A stretch of DNA of 64,000 bases, taken from positions 1,116,001 to 1,180,000 of the forward strand of contig NZ_CP011254.1 of the NCBI RefSeq assembly GCF_001006005.1, given 5' to 3'. The stretch comes from Serratia fonticola. GTDB taxonomy: Bacteria > Pseudomonadota > Gammaproteobacteria > Enterobacterales > Enterobacteriaceae. This document shows positions 1-7,904 of the stretch, piece by piece (positions within the stretch are counted from its first letter, which is position 1; the number at the start of each line of letters is the position of its first letter). The translations under genes were made by a program, and so were the position numbers. The notes under the pieces were generated by a model that saw only the letters and a program-made list of their open reading frames with translations, was not told the origin of the DNA and searched no databases.

Positions 1-1158
1 TCCTTCCGCCAACACCTTGCAAACGATATGGCTCGGCGTCACCCCAAAGCCGGAATAGCCCTGCACGTAAAACACGTTATCGTGCTGCGGCAGAGTGCCA
101 ATCTGCGGGAACAGGTTGGCGCTGCAACACAGCGGCCCGCCCCAGGCCAGGTCGATCTTCACGTCCTTCAGATACGGGAACACTTTCAGCATCAGGTTGC
201 GGTTCCAGGCCTTCAGGTCTGAAGGGATATATTCGACCAGCCGGGTGGCGCTACCGAACAACAGGCGGTTCTCGTTGGTGACGCGGTAATAGTCGATCAC
301 CGGCCGGATATCGCTGTAAGCCCCGCGGATCGGGCTGATCTGGCGGATCAGCTCGTCAGACAGCGGTTCTGTCGCCAACTGGAAGGCGTAGGTATTGATG
401 GTCTTTTTGTAGATAAAGGGATCCATGCCGTTGAGGAAGCCGTTGCATGCCCACAGCATCTTGTTGGCGCGTACCGATCCCATGGCGGTACGCACGGTAA
501 TGCGCGGGCCGTATTCCACATTCAGCACGTTGCTGTTTTCGAAGATTTTCACCCCGTAACCACTCAGCGCCTGCGCCTCCCCCAACAGCAGGTTGAGCGA
601 ATGAACGTGGCCACCTCCCATGTGTTTCAACGCACAGGTATAAGCATCAGACCCCACCACCTGTTTCACTTCGGAGCCGGTATAGAGCTCGATCTCTTCA
701 TCCGGTGAGACCGCTTTGAATTCTTTCAGCCAGGAACGCAGGGTCTTTTCCTGCCTGGCGTTGCTGCCGAGGTAGCCATAGCCAAAGCAGAAATCGGCGT
801 CGATGGCGTACTTTTTAATCCGCTCGCGGATAATCCCGGCACCAAGGTTGCTGATCTTGAAGATGGTTTCTAACCCTGCCGGGCCAACGTGGCGTTTGAT
901 CTTCTCCAGATCGTGGCCGATCCCGGCCATCACCTGGCCACCGTTGCGGCCCGTCCCGCCGTAGCCCAGATGACGGCCCTCCAGAATAGCGATATTGGTG
1001 ATGCCTTTTTCCGCCAGTTCCAGCGCCGTGTTAATGCCGGAGAAGCCACCGCCGATGATCACCACGTCAACATCCAGATCCTCTTCCAGCGTGGGGAAGC
1101 GCAGATCGTATTTCTTGGTCGCCGCGTAGTAGGTTAACGATTCGATTTGATTATTCAT
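1..1158 (-). CDS. FAD-dependent amine oxidoreductase, PuuB-like (C-terminus cut by window edge)
   Basis: I translated this minus-strand frame by hand: it starts at the ATG at 1158 and stays open for 386 codons to base 1, so the C-terminus is missing (family length is about 425 residues). Residues 32-43 hold the dinucleotide-binding turn GGGFSGIN, followed by a GYGGTGRNGGQV segment typical of DAO-fold oxidases. The overall pattern resembles gamma-glutamylputrescine oxidoreductase, which oxidises the free amine of gamma-glutamylputrescine to an aldehyde with FAD. A LuxR-type regulator lies just upstream on the same strand, and a divergent alcohol dehydrogenase beyond it. No other puu gene is visible, so the substrate is uncertain and another primary amine or amino acid is possible. 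Confidence 0.8.
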   Translation of the reverse strand, partial: MNNQIESLTYYAATKKYDLRFPTLEEDLDVDVVIIGGGFSGINTALELAEKGITNIAILEGRHLGYGGTGRNGGQVMAGIGHDLEKIKRHVGPAGLETIFKISNLGAGIIRERIKKYAIDADFCFGYGYLGSNARQEKTLRSWLKEFKAVSPDEEIELYTGSEVKQVVGSDAYTCALKHMGGGHVHSLNLLLGEAQALSGYGVKIFENSNVLNVEYGPRITVRTAMGSVRANKMLWACNGFLNGMDPFIYKKTINTYAFQLATEPLSDELIRQISPIRGAYSDIRPVIDYYRVTNENRLLFGSATRLVEYIPSDLKAWNRNLMLKVFPYLKDVKIDLAWGGPLCCSANLFPQIGTLPQHDNVFYVQGYSGFGVTPSHIVCKVLAEG

Positions 1159-1257
1159 TGCTGCACTCCCTTTACCCATTGCCTTAGCCTGGATTATCAG
1201 CAGAGCGTGGGTGGGCGGCTATGTCCCTTTAGGGATATTCGCAACACTTTTTTAACA

Positions 1258-2025
1258 TTATGCCGTACGGCGCAGGGGGGTACTCAAGAACAGGCTGAAC
1301 AACTCGGCCTGAGAGCCAATATTCAGCTTGCCGTAAATATTCTTGCGATGATTTTTTACCGTGCCCAGGCTGATAAACAGCCGTTCAGCGATCTGCTGCG
1401 ATCCGTTGCCGCTCAGGATCAGATCGACGATCTCACGTTCACGTGGGCTTAACGCATAGCGCGCCTGGGCTGCGCTATCTGCCAACGGGGCGGAGGGAGT
1501 AGGCACATTAGCCGCGACCACTACTTCCCCATGCAGCCGCGCCACGCTTTTTACCAGCGTCAACGCGCCACGCAGGTCAGCCAGCTGGGGATAACGCACG
1601 CCGACCGTTTGCCGGGCCGAGCCGAAAAATATGCCTAGTCCGCGTTCCGGCGTCAGTTGCAGCAACACGCCAGCCTCGTCGTGCCAGCCGGTTTTACGGT
1701 AAAAGTTACGGTAGTAATCCGTCTGGTAAAAACCACAGGGAGCCAGTTGCCGCAGCGTAAACACATCGCCATGGCCGCCGCCGTTCAGCGCCTGATAGAA
1801 AGGATCTTCAAGGTAAGCACCCTGCTGGTAAATCTGGTTTACCGCATCGCTGTTTTCTTTCTCGGTTTTCATCAGGCAGCGCGGTGCCTGACCATATTCG
1901 AAGGCATAGACGATGGCATTATCAAAGGCGAAGAAGCCCTCCAGATAACCCAGCAGGCTGGCATAGAATTGGCGGGTCGCTACTGCGTCGATCACCGCCG
2001 ATAATCTTTCGACCTGAATATTCAT
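1258..2025 (-). CDS. LuxR-family transcriptional regulator
   Basis: This 255-residue protein ends in a classic LuxR/GerE helix-turn-helix at about residues 190-250, including LSPREREIVDLILSG and the recognition segment SLGTVKNHRKNIYGKL. The N-terminal 180 residues match no sensor domain I can name. No receiver-domain aspartate signature or clear acyl-homoserine-lactone pocket is evident. The ATG at 2025 is preferred to a TTG at 2037, although a purine-rich stretch abuts it unusually closely, so the start is not secure. It sits between a same-strand FAD amine oxidase and a divergent iron alcohol dehydrogenase. Control of amine or alcohol oxidation by this protein is therefore a reasonable inference. 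Confidence 0.8.
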   Translation of the reverse strand: MNIQVERLSAVIDAVATRQFYASLLGYLEGFFAFDNAIVYAFEYGQAPRCLMKTEKENSDAVNQIYQQGAYLEDPFYQALNGGGHGDVFTLRQLAPCGFYQTDYYRNFYRKTGWHDEAGVLLQLTPERGLGIFFGSARQTVGVRYPQLADLRGALTLVKSVARLHGEVVVAANVPTPSAPLADSAAQARYALSPREREIVDLILSGNGSQQIAERLFISLGTVKNHRKNIYGKLNIGSQAELFSLFLSTPLRRTA

Positions 2026-2148
2026 TCCGCCCCGCAATCATTAATAAATTAACAATCAACATTGCCCAACGTATCAGCGACCGATATTGGGCCAACAGGC
2101 TATAAAAAGCATTCAATTGGCCAGAATGCAAGGGTGTTACTGTTTACA

Positions 2149-2164
2149 TGTTAATCAAATCACA
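2149..2164. promoter_or_regulatory. CRP-like site between the LuxR gene and the alcohol dehydrogenase gene
   Basis: TGTTAATCAAATCACA matches the TGTGA-N6-TCACA consensus except for one base in the left half. It lies in the 285-bp divergent intergenic region, about 147 bp before the dehydrogenase start. Catabolite control is plausible but inferred from this one match. Confidence 0.4.
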
Positions 2165-2310
2165 AGTTGGACCCTTGCAACGATTAACCACACAATACGA
2201 GTTGGTTAATATCTTAACAATTTCGAGTTAAGCGACGGAAAAGCGTTGGTTCACCCAGCCAGGCTGAATTATGCTGTGGTTTCGATGCCCAAATGCGCCA
2301 AGGAGAGAGC

Positions 2311-3444
2311 ATGACCACTAGTCTGATGATCGCCAACCGGCAGGCCTGGTTTGGCAAGGGCAGCATCCAGCAACTGATCCCACTGCTCCAGGCCGAGTCG
2401 CAAACCACGCTGCTGTTCACCTGCCGATCGTTCCTTAACGGTCCCCTCTATGCTGAACTGGCCCCGGCGCTGACGCCGTTGCTGGTGGGCAGAGAAATTG
2501 TCGCCCATGAGGCCTCCCCGCAAGAAATCGACCAATGGGTGGTACGCTGGCGAGGCCAGGTGCAAAGAGTGGTCGCCATCGGCGGAGGTAGCGTGCTGGA
2601 TGCCGCCAAGGCGTTCGCTGCCCTGATCGAACACCCACTGCCCACCCTGCGTTATATGGAAAAAGTGGGTGACAGCAAAATCAGTGGCGCAACGCTGCCG
2701 TTGATCGCCATCCCCACCACCGCAGGCACCGGCAGCGAGGTAACCCAAAACGCAGTGATCACCGATACTCAGGTCACCAAGGTGAAAGCCTCATTGCGGC
2801 ATAACAACTTTGTGCCGCAGGTGGCAATCCTCGATCCTGACCTGCTGAAAGGAGCGCCAGACCATGTACTGGCCTATTGCGCTATCGATGCCTTCACCCA
2901 TCTGTTTGAAGCCTACCTTTCCAAGACCGCCAGCAGCCTGTCGCGCGAGATGTCGTTGAGCGGTATCCATCACTTCCTCAGCGCCTGGCCGGTGCTGAAA
3001 CAGAGCGATGAGGCCCGCGAAGCGATTATGCAGGCTTCCTATCTGGGTGGCCTGACGTTGAGTATGGCGGGCTTAGGTGTGATCCACGGCATCGCGGGCG
3101 AGGTTGGCGCATTGCGTGATTACCACCACGGCCAGATCTGCGGCCGCCTGCTGTTGCCGTTCCTTGAATTGCTGGGGAAAAGCGAGCAGCCGCAACAACG
3201 AGCATTAATGACCGAACTGGCCCTGCGGCTATTCCCTGAAGAGCAGGACAGCCCGGCGCGCTTTTTGATCGACTTTATCACCCGCCACGCCATCGCCCCG
3301 TTCTGGCAGGACGAGCTATCCCTTAGCAAGGCGGAACTGGCCATCGTACTGGAGAAGTCCAACAGCAAGAATTCCTGGCTCAGCTACACTACCGAGCAGC
3401 GGAGGTTAATGATCGATGGGGCGTTCTTGATTGAAACGCAATGA
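2311..3444 (+). CDS. Iron-containing alcohol dehydrogenase
   Basis: This 377-residue protein belongs to the group III iron-dependent alcohol dehydrogenases, cytosolic NAD(P)-linked enzymes interconverting alcohols and aldehydes. The nucleotide-binding GGGSVLDAAK is at residues 91-100 and PTTAGTGSEVT at 135-145. Metal ligands D193, H197, H259 and H273 show FucO-like spacing (4, 62 and 14 residues). The start at 2311 is chosen because AAGGAGAG lies just upstream. An in-frame ATG at 2293 would place this ribosome site inside the gene. Divergence from a LuxR regulator next to an amine oxidase suggests a role in handling the aldehyde produced by amine oxidation, but no sequence feature fixes the substrate. 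Confidence 0.9.
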   Translation: MTTSLMIANRQAWFGKGSIQQLIPLLQAESQTTLLFTCRSFLNGPLYAELAPALTPLLVGREIVAHEASPQEIDQWVVRWRGQVQRVVAIGGGSVLDAAKAFAALIEHPLPTLRYMEKVGDSKISGATLPLIAIPTTAGTGSEVTQNAVITDTQVTKVKASLRHNNFVPQVAILDPDLLKGAPDHVLAYCAIDAFTHLFEAYLSKTASSLSREMSLSGIHHFLSAWPVLKQSDEAREAIMQASYLGGLTLSMAGLGVIHGIAGEVGALRDYHHGQICGRLLLPFLELLGKSEQPQQRALMTELALRLFPEEQDSPARFLIDFITRHAIAPFWQDELSLSKAELAIVLEKSNSKNSWLSYTTEQRRLMIDGAFLIETQ

Positions 3445-3447
3445 TGC

Positions 3448-3500
3448 GCTAAACGGGCGCAGCATGCGGCTAAACGGGCGCAGCATGCAGCGCCCCTACG
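3448..3500. repeat. Tandem 21-bp repeat with REP-like palindrome
   Basis: The 20-mer GCTAAACGGGCGCAGCATGC occurs twice in tandem (3448-3467 and 3469-3488). It runs into GCGCCCCTACG, so GGGCGC and GCGCCC can pair across the second copy. It begins just after the dehydrogenase stop codon, as REP-type sequences commonly do. Confidence 0.6.
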
Positions 3501-3594
3501 GTTGAACATGTGAGACTTCAACCACTTCGGCTGTATTACCACTTTGTCATCATTTTGAATATAATCAGAATTGGCGGATCGCAGGAGCACAACA

Positions 3595-3687
3595 ATGAGT
3601 TTGGTTGACTGGATTTTGGGCGGCATCGCCCTAGGGCTGATCGTCGGCGCGCTGATGAAGATATTCGGCAAGAAGAAAAACGATTAA
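3595..3687 (+). CDS. Putative 30-residue membrane peptide
   Basis: A short open frame begins with ATG at 3595, 6 bases after the ribosome-binding sequence GCAGGAG, and ends at TAA 3685-3687. The peptide has a short amphipathic start (MSLVDW), one glycine-rich hydrophobic helix of about 17 residues containing two GG/GA small-residue pairs, and a basic tail FGKKKND. This layout is that of a single-span inner-membrane microprotein with cytoplasmic positive tail. A strong hairpin follows 7 bases later. I do not recognise the family. The good ribosome site, the plausible topology and the terminator argue for a real gene, but conservation has not been tested. Confidence 0.5.
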   Translation: MSLVDWILGGIALGLIVGALMKIFGKKKND

Positions 3688-3694
3688 TGCGGCG

Positions 3695-3720
3695 TTCCCC
3701 CTCTGCATTCAGAGGGGGAA
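3695..3720. terminator. Shared bidirectional hairpin terminator
   Basis: Perfect 11-bp stem TTCCCCCTCTG / CAGAGGGGGAA with the loop CATT. It sits between the microprotein stop on the plus strand and the regulator stop on the minus strand. The stem ends provide short A/T runs, so it can serve both convergent genes. Confidence 0.7.
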
Positions 3721-3724
3721 GCCG

Positions 3725-5641
3725 TTAAATGCGGCTCAGGCAGTCCAACGCTACCGCCTTGAAACTGTCAAAATTGTCACTGCCCAGCAGGCGGGTCATC
3801 GAACGTTCGCGCACAAAGGTGACGAACAGATCGTAGATCGCCATCGCTTCCTCGTAATCGCTTTTGCTGATCGCCAGCAAGAAAATGACGTGTGCCACCT
3901 CACCTTCTCCCCATGGAATACCTTGTGGCGCCAGTAGCGTGACCACCACGGTCTTTTTCGCCAACAGCCCCAGAGAGTGCGGCAGAGCAATCCCCTCCCC
4001 CAGCAGGGTAGATACGATGGCCTCCCGCTCAACGACCGAAGGGTAAAAATCACTGCCCACATAGCCTTCCTGCTCCAACTGAGCGCAAACTTTGCTAAAC
4101 AGCTGCTCCTGCGTTAGCGGCTCGTTGACGATCATAAAGTGGCTGGCATCAAAGAATTTTTCCAACATGTACGGCTTGGTGCGATCGACCAGCACCAGCT
4201 TGCCCAACTGCTCTAGCTGATACTCCGTTGGGAACGGCGACATCACCACGACCGGCTTGTTCTTCTCGCTGATGCGCGCATTGGAAATGATAAAATCTTC
4301 GTCGATACTGGCGAGAATTTCGTAATCACGCAGCGAAACGATGCGCGTCACCACCAGTTGCGGATACTTGCGCGCAATCTGCGCCTGGATCATCCGCACC
4401 GTGGAGTTACCGGTATCGCACACCAGCATCACCTGCGGATGACGCTCATAGCCAATGTTGTAGTGCCGCTCCAGGCCGACGCCAATATGCAGTACCAGGT
4501 AGCCGATTTCGTTCTCGCTCAGGGTATAAGGCGTGTGTTTTCCCCAGCTTGAAACCGCCGCCAGCGTCACATCATAGGCCATCGGATAATGCTGCTTGAT
4601 GTTGGCCAACAGCGGGTTCGGGATATTGATCTGGTATTTCACCCGGGTGATCATGGTTTTGATATGGGTGAGTAGATCGGCCCGCAGCTGCTTGTCGTTC
4701 TGCAGGTTGTAGTTATAGTGCGAGTTGATGTAGGACAGGATGTAATCCACCAGCGCCTCTTCATCATCGGCGTTGATTTTGGTCGGCTGTACTTCCTGCA
4801 CCCTTCTGGCAGCGATGTTGACCCGTAAATAGGCCTCTTCCGCTGCCGCAATCTCTTTACCCGTGGCCTTGCTCAGTTCACCTGCCAGCCAGGTTGACGC
4901 TTTACGCACCGCATCATCACCGTCTTCCACGTCAAAATCCTGCAGCGGATAGCCGTCCGTGATGCGCCGCAGCGCCACGGCACAGTAGAAGATCAGGTAT
5001 TGCTCACCCTCGTCGGTCAGACGAATGGCATATTGCGACAGCAATGGGTGCAGCAGCCCGGCAAAGGTCAGTACCTGCGGCTGATGAAGGATGTCATTGT
5101 TCAGCAATGGGTTTTCCGCATCCGCCAGATGCAGTTGAAACAGCAGATCGGTCAGGCAGGAGCGGATCGCCATTTCCGCACCAAACAGCTTCATACCGTA
5201 GCGCGGCTTGGTCTCGATGGTTAACTGATAATGCGCCAGGCGCTCCCTCACCTCAGCCATGTCGTTTTGCAGCGTACCCCGGCTGACAAACCATTCATCG
5301 GCCAGATCTTCGAGCTTCATCGAGAAGGCTGAGGTCAAAAAGCGAATCAACAGATAATGCACCCGCTCCTGCGCGCTGCGCGGCGTGGCGTGCTGTTTAC
5401 GTTCCCGATGCTGGAGTGCGCTAAACCGGGCCTGATCATCTACCTGCAGGCGATATCCTGCCCCGCGGCTGTGGACAAACTGCGCACCATAACTCTCCAG
5501 AATATCGTTCAGCGCAGTGATATCTGCGCGTACCGTGCGGGTAGACACGGCAAAACGCTTTGCCAGCTCGTCCTGCGGCAAGGTTTCGGACTGCAAAGCA
5601 TCGAACAGCGATGCCAAACGTGGGTAGGGAAATCTCACCAT
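3725..5641 (-). CDS. BglG/MtlR-type PRD regulator with EIIB-like and EIIA-like domains
   Basis: This 638-residue modular transcription activator contains two N-terminal HTH segments (about 8-65 and 100-165), PRD1 (about 185-290), PRD2 (about 300-400), an EIIB-like domain with C408 in the loop VCDTGNS, and an EIIA-like domain (about 510-638) with H555 in LPHS. PRD2 keeps the candidate phosphorylation histidines H325 and H385. PRD1 shows FYCAVALRR where a histidine is normally expected. In the known family PTS proteins phosphorylate these sites and set DNA-binding activity. The gene closes a catabolic locus that itself lacks a recognisable PTS permease. Its activity is therefore probably tied to HPr or to an unorthodox partner in the locus. 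Confidence 0.9.
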   Translation of the reverse strand: MVRFPYPRLASLFDALQSETLPQDELAKRFAVSTRTVRADITALNDILESYGAQFVHSRGAGYRLQVDDQARFSALQHRERKQHATPRSAQERVHYLLIRFLTSAFSMKLEDLADEWFVSRGTLQNDMAEVRERLAHYQLTIETKPRYGMKLFGAEMAIRSCLTDLLFQLHLADAENPLLNNDILHQPQVLTFAGLLHPLLSQYAIRLTDEGEQYLIFYCAVALRRITDGYPLQDFDVEDGDDAVRKASTWLAGELSKATGKEIAAAEEAYLRVNIAARRVQEVQPTKINADDEEALVDYILSYINSHYNYNLQNDKQLRADLLTHIKTMITRVKYQINIPNPLLANIKQHYPMAYDVTLAAVSSWGKHTPYTLSENEIGYLVLHIGVGLERHYNIGYERHPQVMLVCDTGNSTVRMIQAQIARKYPQLVVTRIVSLRDYEILASIDEDFIISNARISEKNKPVVVMSPFPTEYQLEQLGKLVLVDRTKPYMLEKFFDASHFMIVNEPLTQEQLFSKVCAQLEQEGYVGSDFYPSVVEREAIVSTLLGEGIALPHSLGLLAKKTVVVTLLAPQGIPWGEGEVAHVIFLLAISKSDYEEAMAIYDLFVTFVRERSMTRLLGSDNFDSFKAVALDCLSRI

Positions 5642-5693
5642 TCTCTTTCCGTTATGAACGTGCCCGCCTGATGGGGGTCAGGCGGGCAACTGG

Positions 5694-6923
5694 TTACTTC
5701 GCAGCTGGCAAGAACACCATTTGTGAAGGGCTGCCCACCGGGGTGTAGCCTTCAACAAAACTGAGCTTGCCGCTGAGCTGGTCTACGCTAAAGCGGGTTA
5801 CGTTATCGCTACGCTGATTCATGGCATACAGATAACGGCCACTCGGATCCAAAGTGATGGTGCGCGGATAATCGCCTCGCGTCCAGGTCTCTGCCACCGG
5901 CTTCATTTCGCCCTCGTCGCTTACGCTGAACTGCGCAATGCTGTTGTGCAGACGGTTAGCGACATACAGATTTTTACCATCCGCAGCCAAGGCAATGCCA
6001 GCGGCAAAGCTGGTACCCTTATAATCGGCAGGCAGAGTTGAAACTGCATGTAATTGTTTCAGTGTCCCCTTTTGGCTATCAAAGCGGTAGCTGGTAAGTG
6101 TAGATGCTTCCTCGTTGATTAGTAGGACAATTTTACCATTTGGGTGGAAAATGAAGTGGCGCGGGCCGGCTCCAGCGGAAGAGGCGGCGATCCACGGCGG
6201 ATCGTTCGGCGTCAGCTTGCCGCTGGCGGCATCGAAACGCCATTGGTAGATGCGATCCAGCCCCAGATCGGTAGAGAACACAAACTTGCCGCTCGGATCG
6301 CTGGCGATCATATGCGCATGTGGGCCATTGTGATCGCTGATGGCAAAGCTGCCTTCCACTGCGGCGGCAGGTTTGGCCGCTCCCGCAGGGCCAACATCTT
6401 GTTGCACAGAACTGGCTGGCCCCAATTTACCTTCGCTGTCCACCGGGAACGCCGCAACGCTGCCGCTGACATAGTTGGCCACCAGCAGATGACGACCATC
6501 CGGCGTCAGAGAAAGGTAAACCGGCCCCGCGCCTTGTGAATCCACCTGATTAAGCGGCGTCAGGCTACCGTCCTGTGGGTTGATGCGATAGGCGACAATG
6601 CCCCCGTGCTGGGTGCCATTAAAATCTGCCACTTCGCTGGCAACGTACAACGTCTTTCCTTTGGCATCGGTGACCAACTGGGCCGGATTAGGTAGGCTGC
6701 TGACCAGCGTCTTGGCGCTCAGTGCCCCGGTTTTCGCATCCACCTGCATGCGATAAACCCCCTCACCGTTCGGGTTATAGGTACCAATATAGGCAAAATG
6801 AGACGACGTGGGTTTCATTGCATCCTCAGCATGTAACGCCGGGCTGGCGATAGCCAACAACGCCAGGGACAGCGCGCTCCACAGCGGAGCGATTCGTAAT
6901 TTCGAAGCCTGCCAGTTTCGCAT
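5694..6923 (-). CDS. Exported lactonase-family seven-bladed beta-propeller protein
   Basis: This 409-residue protein begins with a basic N-terminus and hydrophobic signal segment ending near SPALHA (about residue 32), so it is likely periplasmic. The mature part contains repeated propeller blades such as YIGTYNPNGEGVYRM and DPSGRYLYAMNQ, as in the Pgl (6-phosphogluconolactonase) lactonase family. Cytoplasmic Pgl hydrolyses 6-phosphogluconolactone; an exported version more likely opens an external sugar lactone. It lies between the BglG-type regulator and the aldolase gene of the same locus. Feeding an aldonic acid into the pathway is an inference. The upstream composite repeat separates it from the aldolase, so it may be a distinct transcript. 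Confidence 0.8.
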   Translation of the reverse strand: MRNWQASKLRIAPLWSALSLALLAIASPALHAEDAMKPTSSHFAYIGTYNPNGEGVYRMQVDAKTGALSAKTLVSSLPNPAQLVTDAKGKTLYVASEVADFNGTQHGGIVAYRINPQDGSLTPLNQVDSQGAGPVYLSLTPDGRHLLVANYVSGSVAAFPVDSEGKLGPASSVQQDVGPAGAAKPAAAVEGSFAISDHNGPHAHMIASDPSGKFVFSTDLGLDRIYQWRFDAASGKLTPNDPPWIAASSAGAGPRHFIFHPNGKIVLLINEEASTLTSYRFDSQKGTLKQLHAVSTLPADYKGTSFAAGIALAADGKNLYVANRLHNSIAQFSVSDEGEMKPVAETWTRGDYPRTITLDPSGRYLYAMNQRSDNVTRFSVDQLSGKLSFVEGYTPVGSPSQMVFLPAAK

Positions 6924-6962
6924 AGTTATCCTTTTGACCGATAGATAGGGACAAAAAGATGC

Positions 6963-7155
6963 CCCCTCACCCTAACCCTCTCCCGAAGGGAGAGGGGACC
7001 GTACGTGCCACAACTTAACTCCAGTATCCAACCGCCACACCTAACTACAACACCGCCCCCCTCAAGAGAGTTAAACAAGCTACAGACTCACTCCTGCACC
7101 TGATAACAGCTCCGGACAGCTCCCTCTCCCTGTGGGAGAGGGTTGGGGTGAGGGG
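6963..7155. repeat. Composite inverted-repeat element, copy 1
   Basis: Ends are CCCCTCACCCTAACCCTCTC and its inverted partner GAGAGGGTTGGGGTGAGGGG; each arm also folds on itself (CCTCTCCC-GAA-GGGAGAGG). The centre of about 120 bp is unrelated to the other copies. The right end lies 8 bp beyond the aldolase stop. Similar elements are at 15862-16028 and 56440-56608. Confidence 0.8.
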
Positions 7156-7163
7156 CAACGGAT

Positions 7164-7904
7164 TTACCCCACCAGCCGCTTGGTGATCTCCAGCAGAGTT
7201 TTGACATCTTGCGGGCGAGTATCGCCACTGGTGGAATCAATGATGGAGCTGTAGATATGCGGGATCACCTGCTTAACACCGGCTTTCAACGCAATCTCCA
7301 GGATCGGTTCGAAGTTTTCCAGATCGATACCCCCGGTCGGTTCCAGCATAAAGTCATGCTCGGCACAGGCTTTCGCCACGTACTCATATTCGTCCTGATG
7401 CTTCAGGCCACCCATCGGGAAATACTTAATCGAGCTGCCGCCCATATCTTTCAACAACGCAATCGCGGTCTCTACCGGCACGATGCCATCCGCTGCCAGA
7501 GCACTCAGCGGCCCGGTGGAAATCTTCACCCAGCCCACGCGGCCGGTCGGAGAGACCAGGCCGTTCACCACAGTTTGGTTTTGCTTCAGCAATGCACGGC
7601 TGGCACCGACGCCGGTGAATACCTGGTTAACATGCTGGGGTTGGACTTGCTCGGAGATCAGGCTGACCATATTCGACTGCTTGGGATCGCCAGCCCCCAG
7701 GCCCACGGAAAGCGCGTTCTCGATCAGGCGTGCATAACGTGACATATCCGCCACGGCACTCTCAACGTCTGGATAGTTTTTGGAAAGAACGCCCACCAGC
7801 ACGTGCCCCTGCGCCGCATTATAGATGTCCTGCGCGTTGGCTTTTGAGCCAGCCAGCACGTTGAGGCAAACACGGTCTTTATAGTAATTAGGCTTCAGCT
7901 TCAT
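7164..7904 (-). CDS. KDGP aldolase family protein (DgaF-like)
   Basis: This 246-residue TIM-barrel protein resembles 2-keto-3-deoxy-6-phosphogluconate aldolases of the DgaF group, which cleave the keto-deoxy acid to pyruvate and glyceraldehyde 3-phosphate. K160 within SSIKYFPMGG is the candidate Schiff-base lysine and EPTGGID (188-194) the phosphate-binding loop. Its start codon overlaps the stop of the upstream PLP enzyme by 4 bp (ATGA), showing translational coupling. It would be the last cytosolic step of the locus. The family matches what I recall as the EF_0839/AHA_3917-type group that travels with DUF4310-4312 genes. The exact substrate is unproven. Confidence 0.85.
   Translation of the reverse strand: MKLKPNYYKDRVCLNVLAGSKANAQDIYNAAQGHVLVGVLSKNYPDVESAVADMSRYARLIENALSVGLGAGDPKQSNMVSLISEQVQPQHVNQVFTGVGASRALLKQNQTVVNGLVSPTGRVGWVKISTGPLSALAADGIVPVETAIALLKDMGGSSIKYFPMGGLKHQDEYEYVAKACAEHDFMLEPTGGIDLENFEPILEIALKAGVKQVIPHIYSSIIDSTSGDTRPQDVKTLLEITKRLVG

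Noticed and set aside
3448..3500. Possible start of a CRISPR array
   Set aside because: Only two adjacent copies with no spacer; it is a tandem REP-like repeat.
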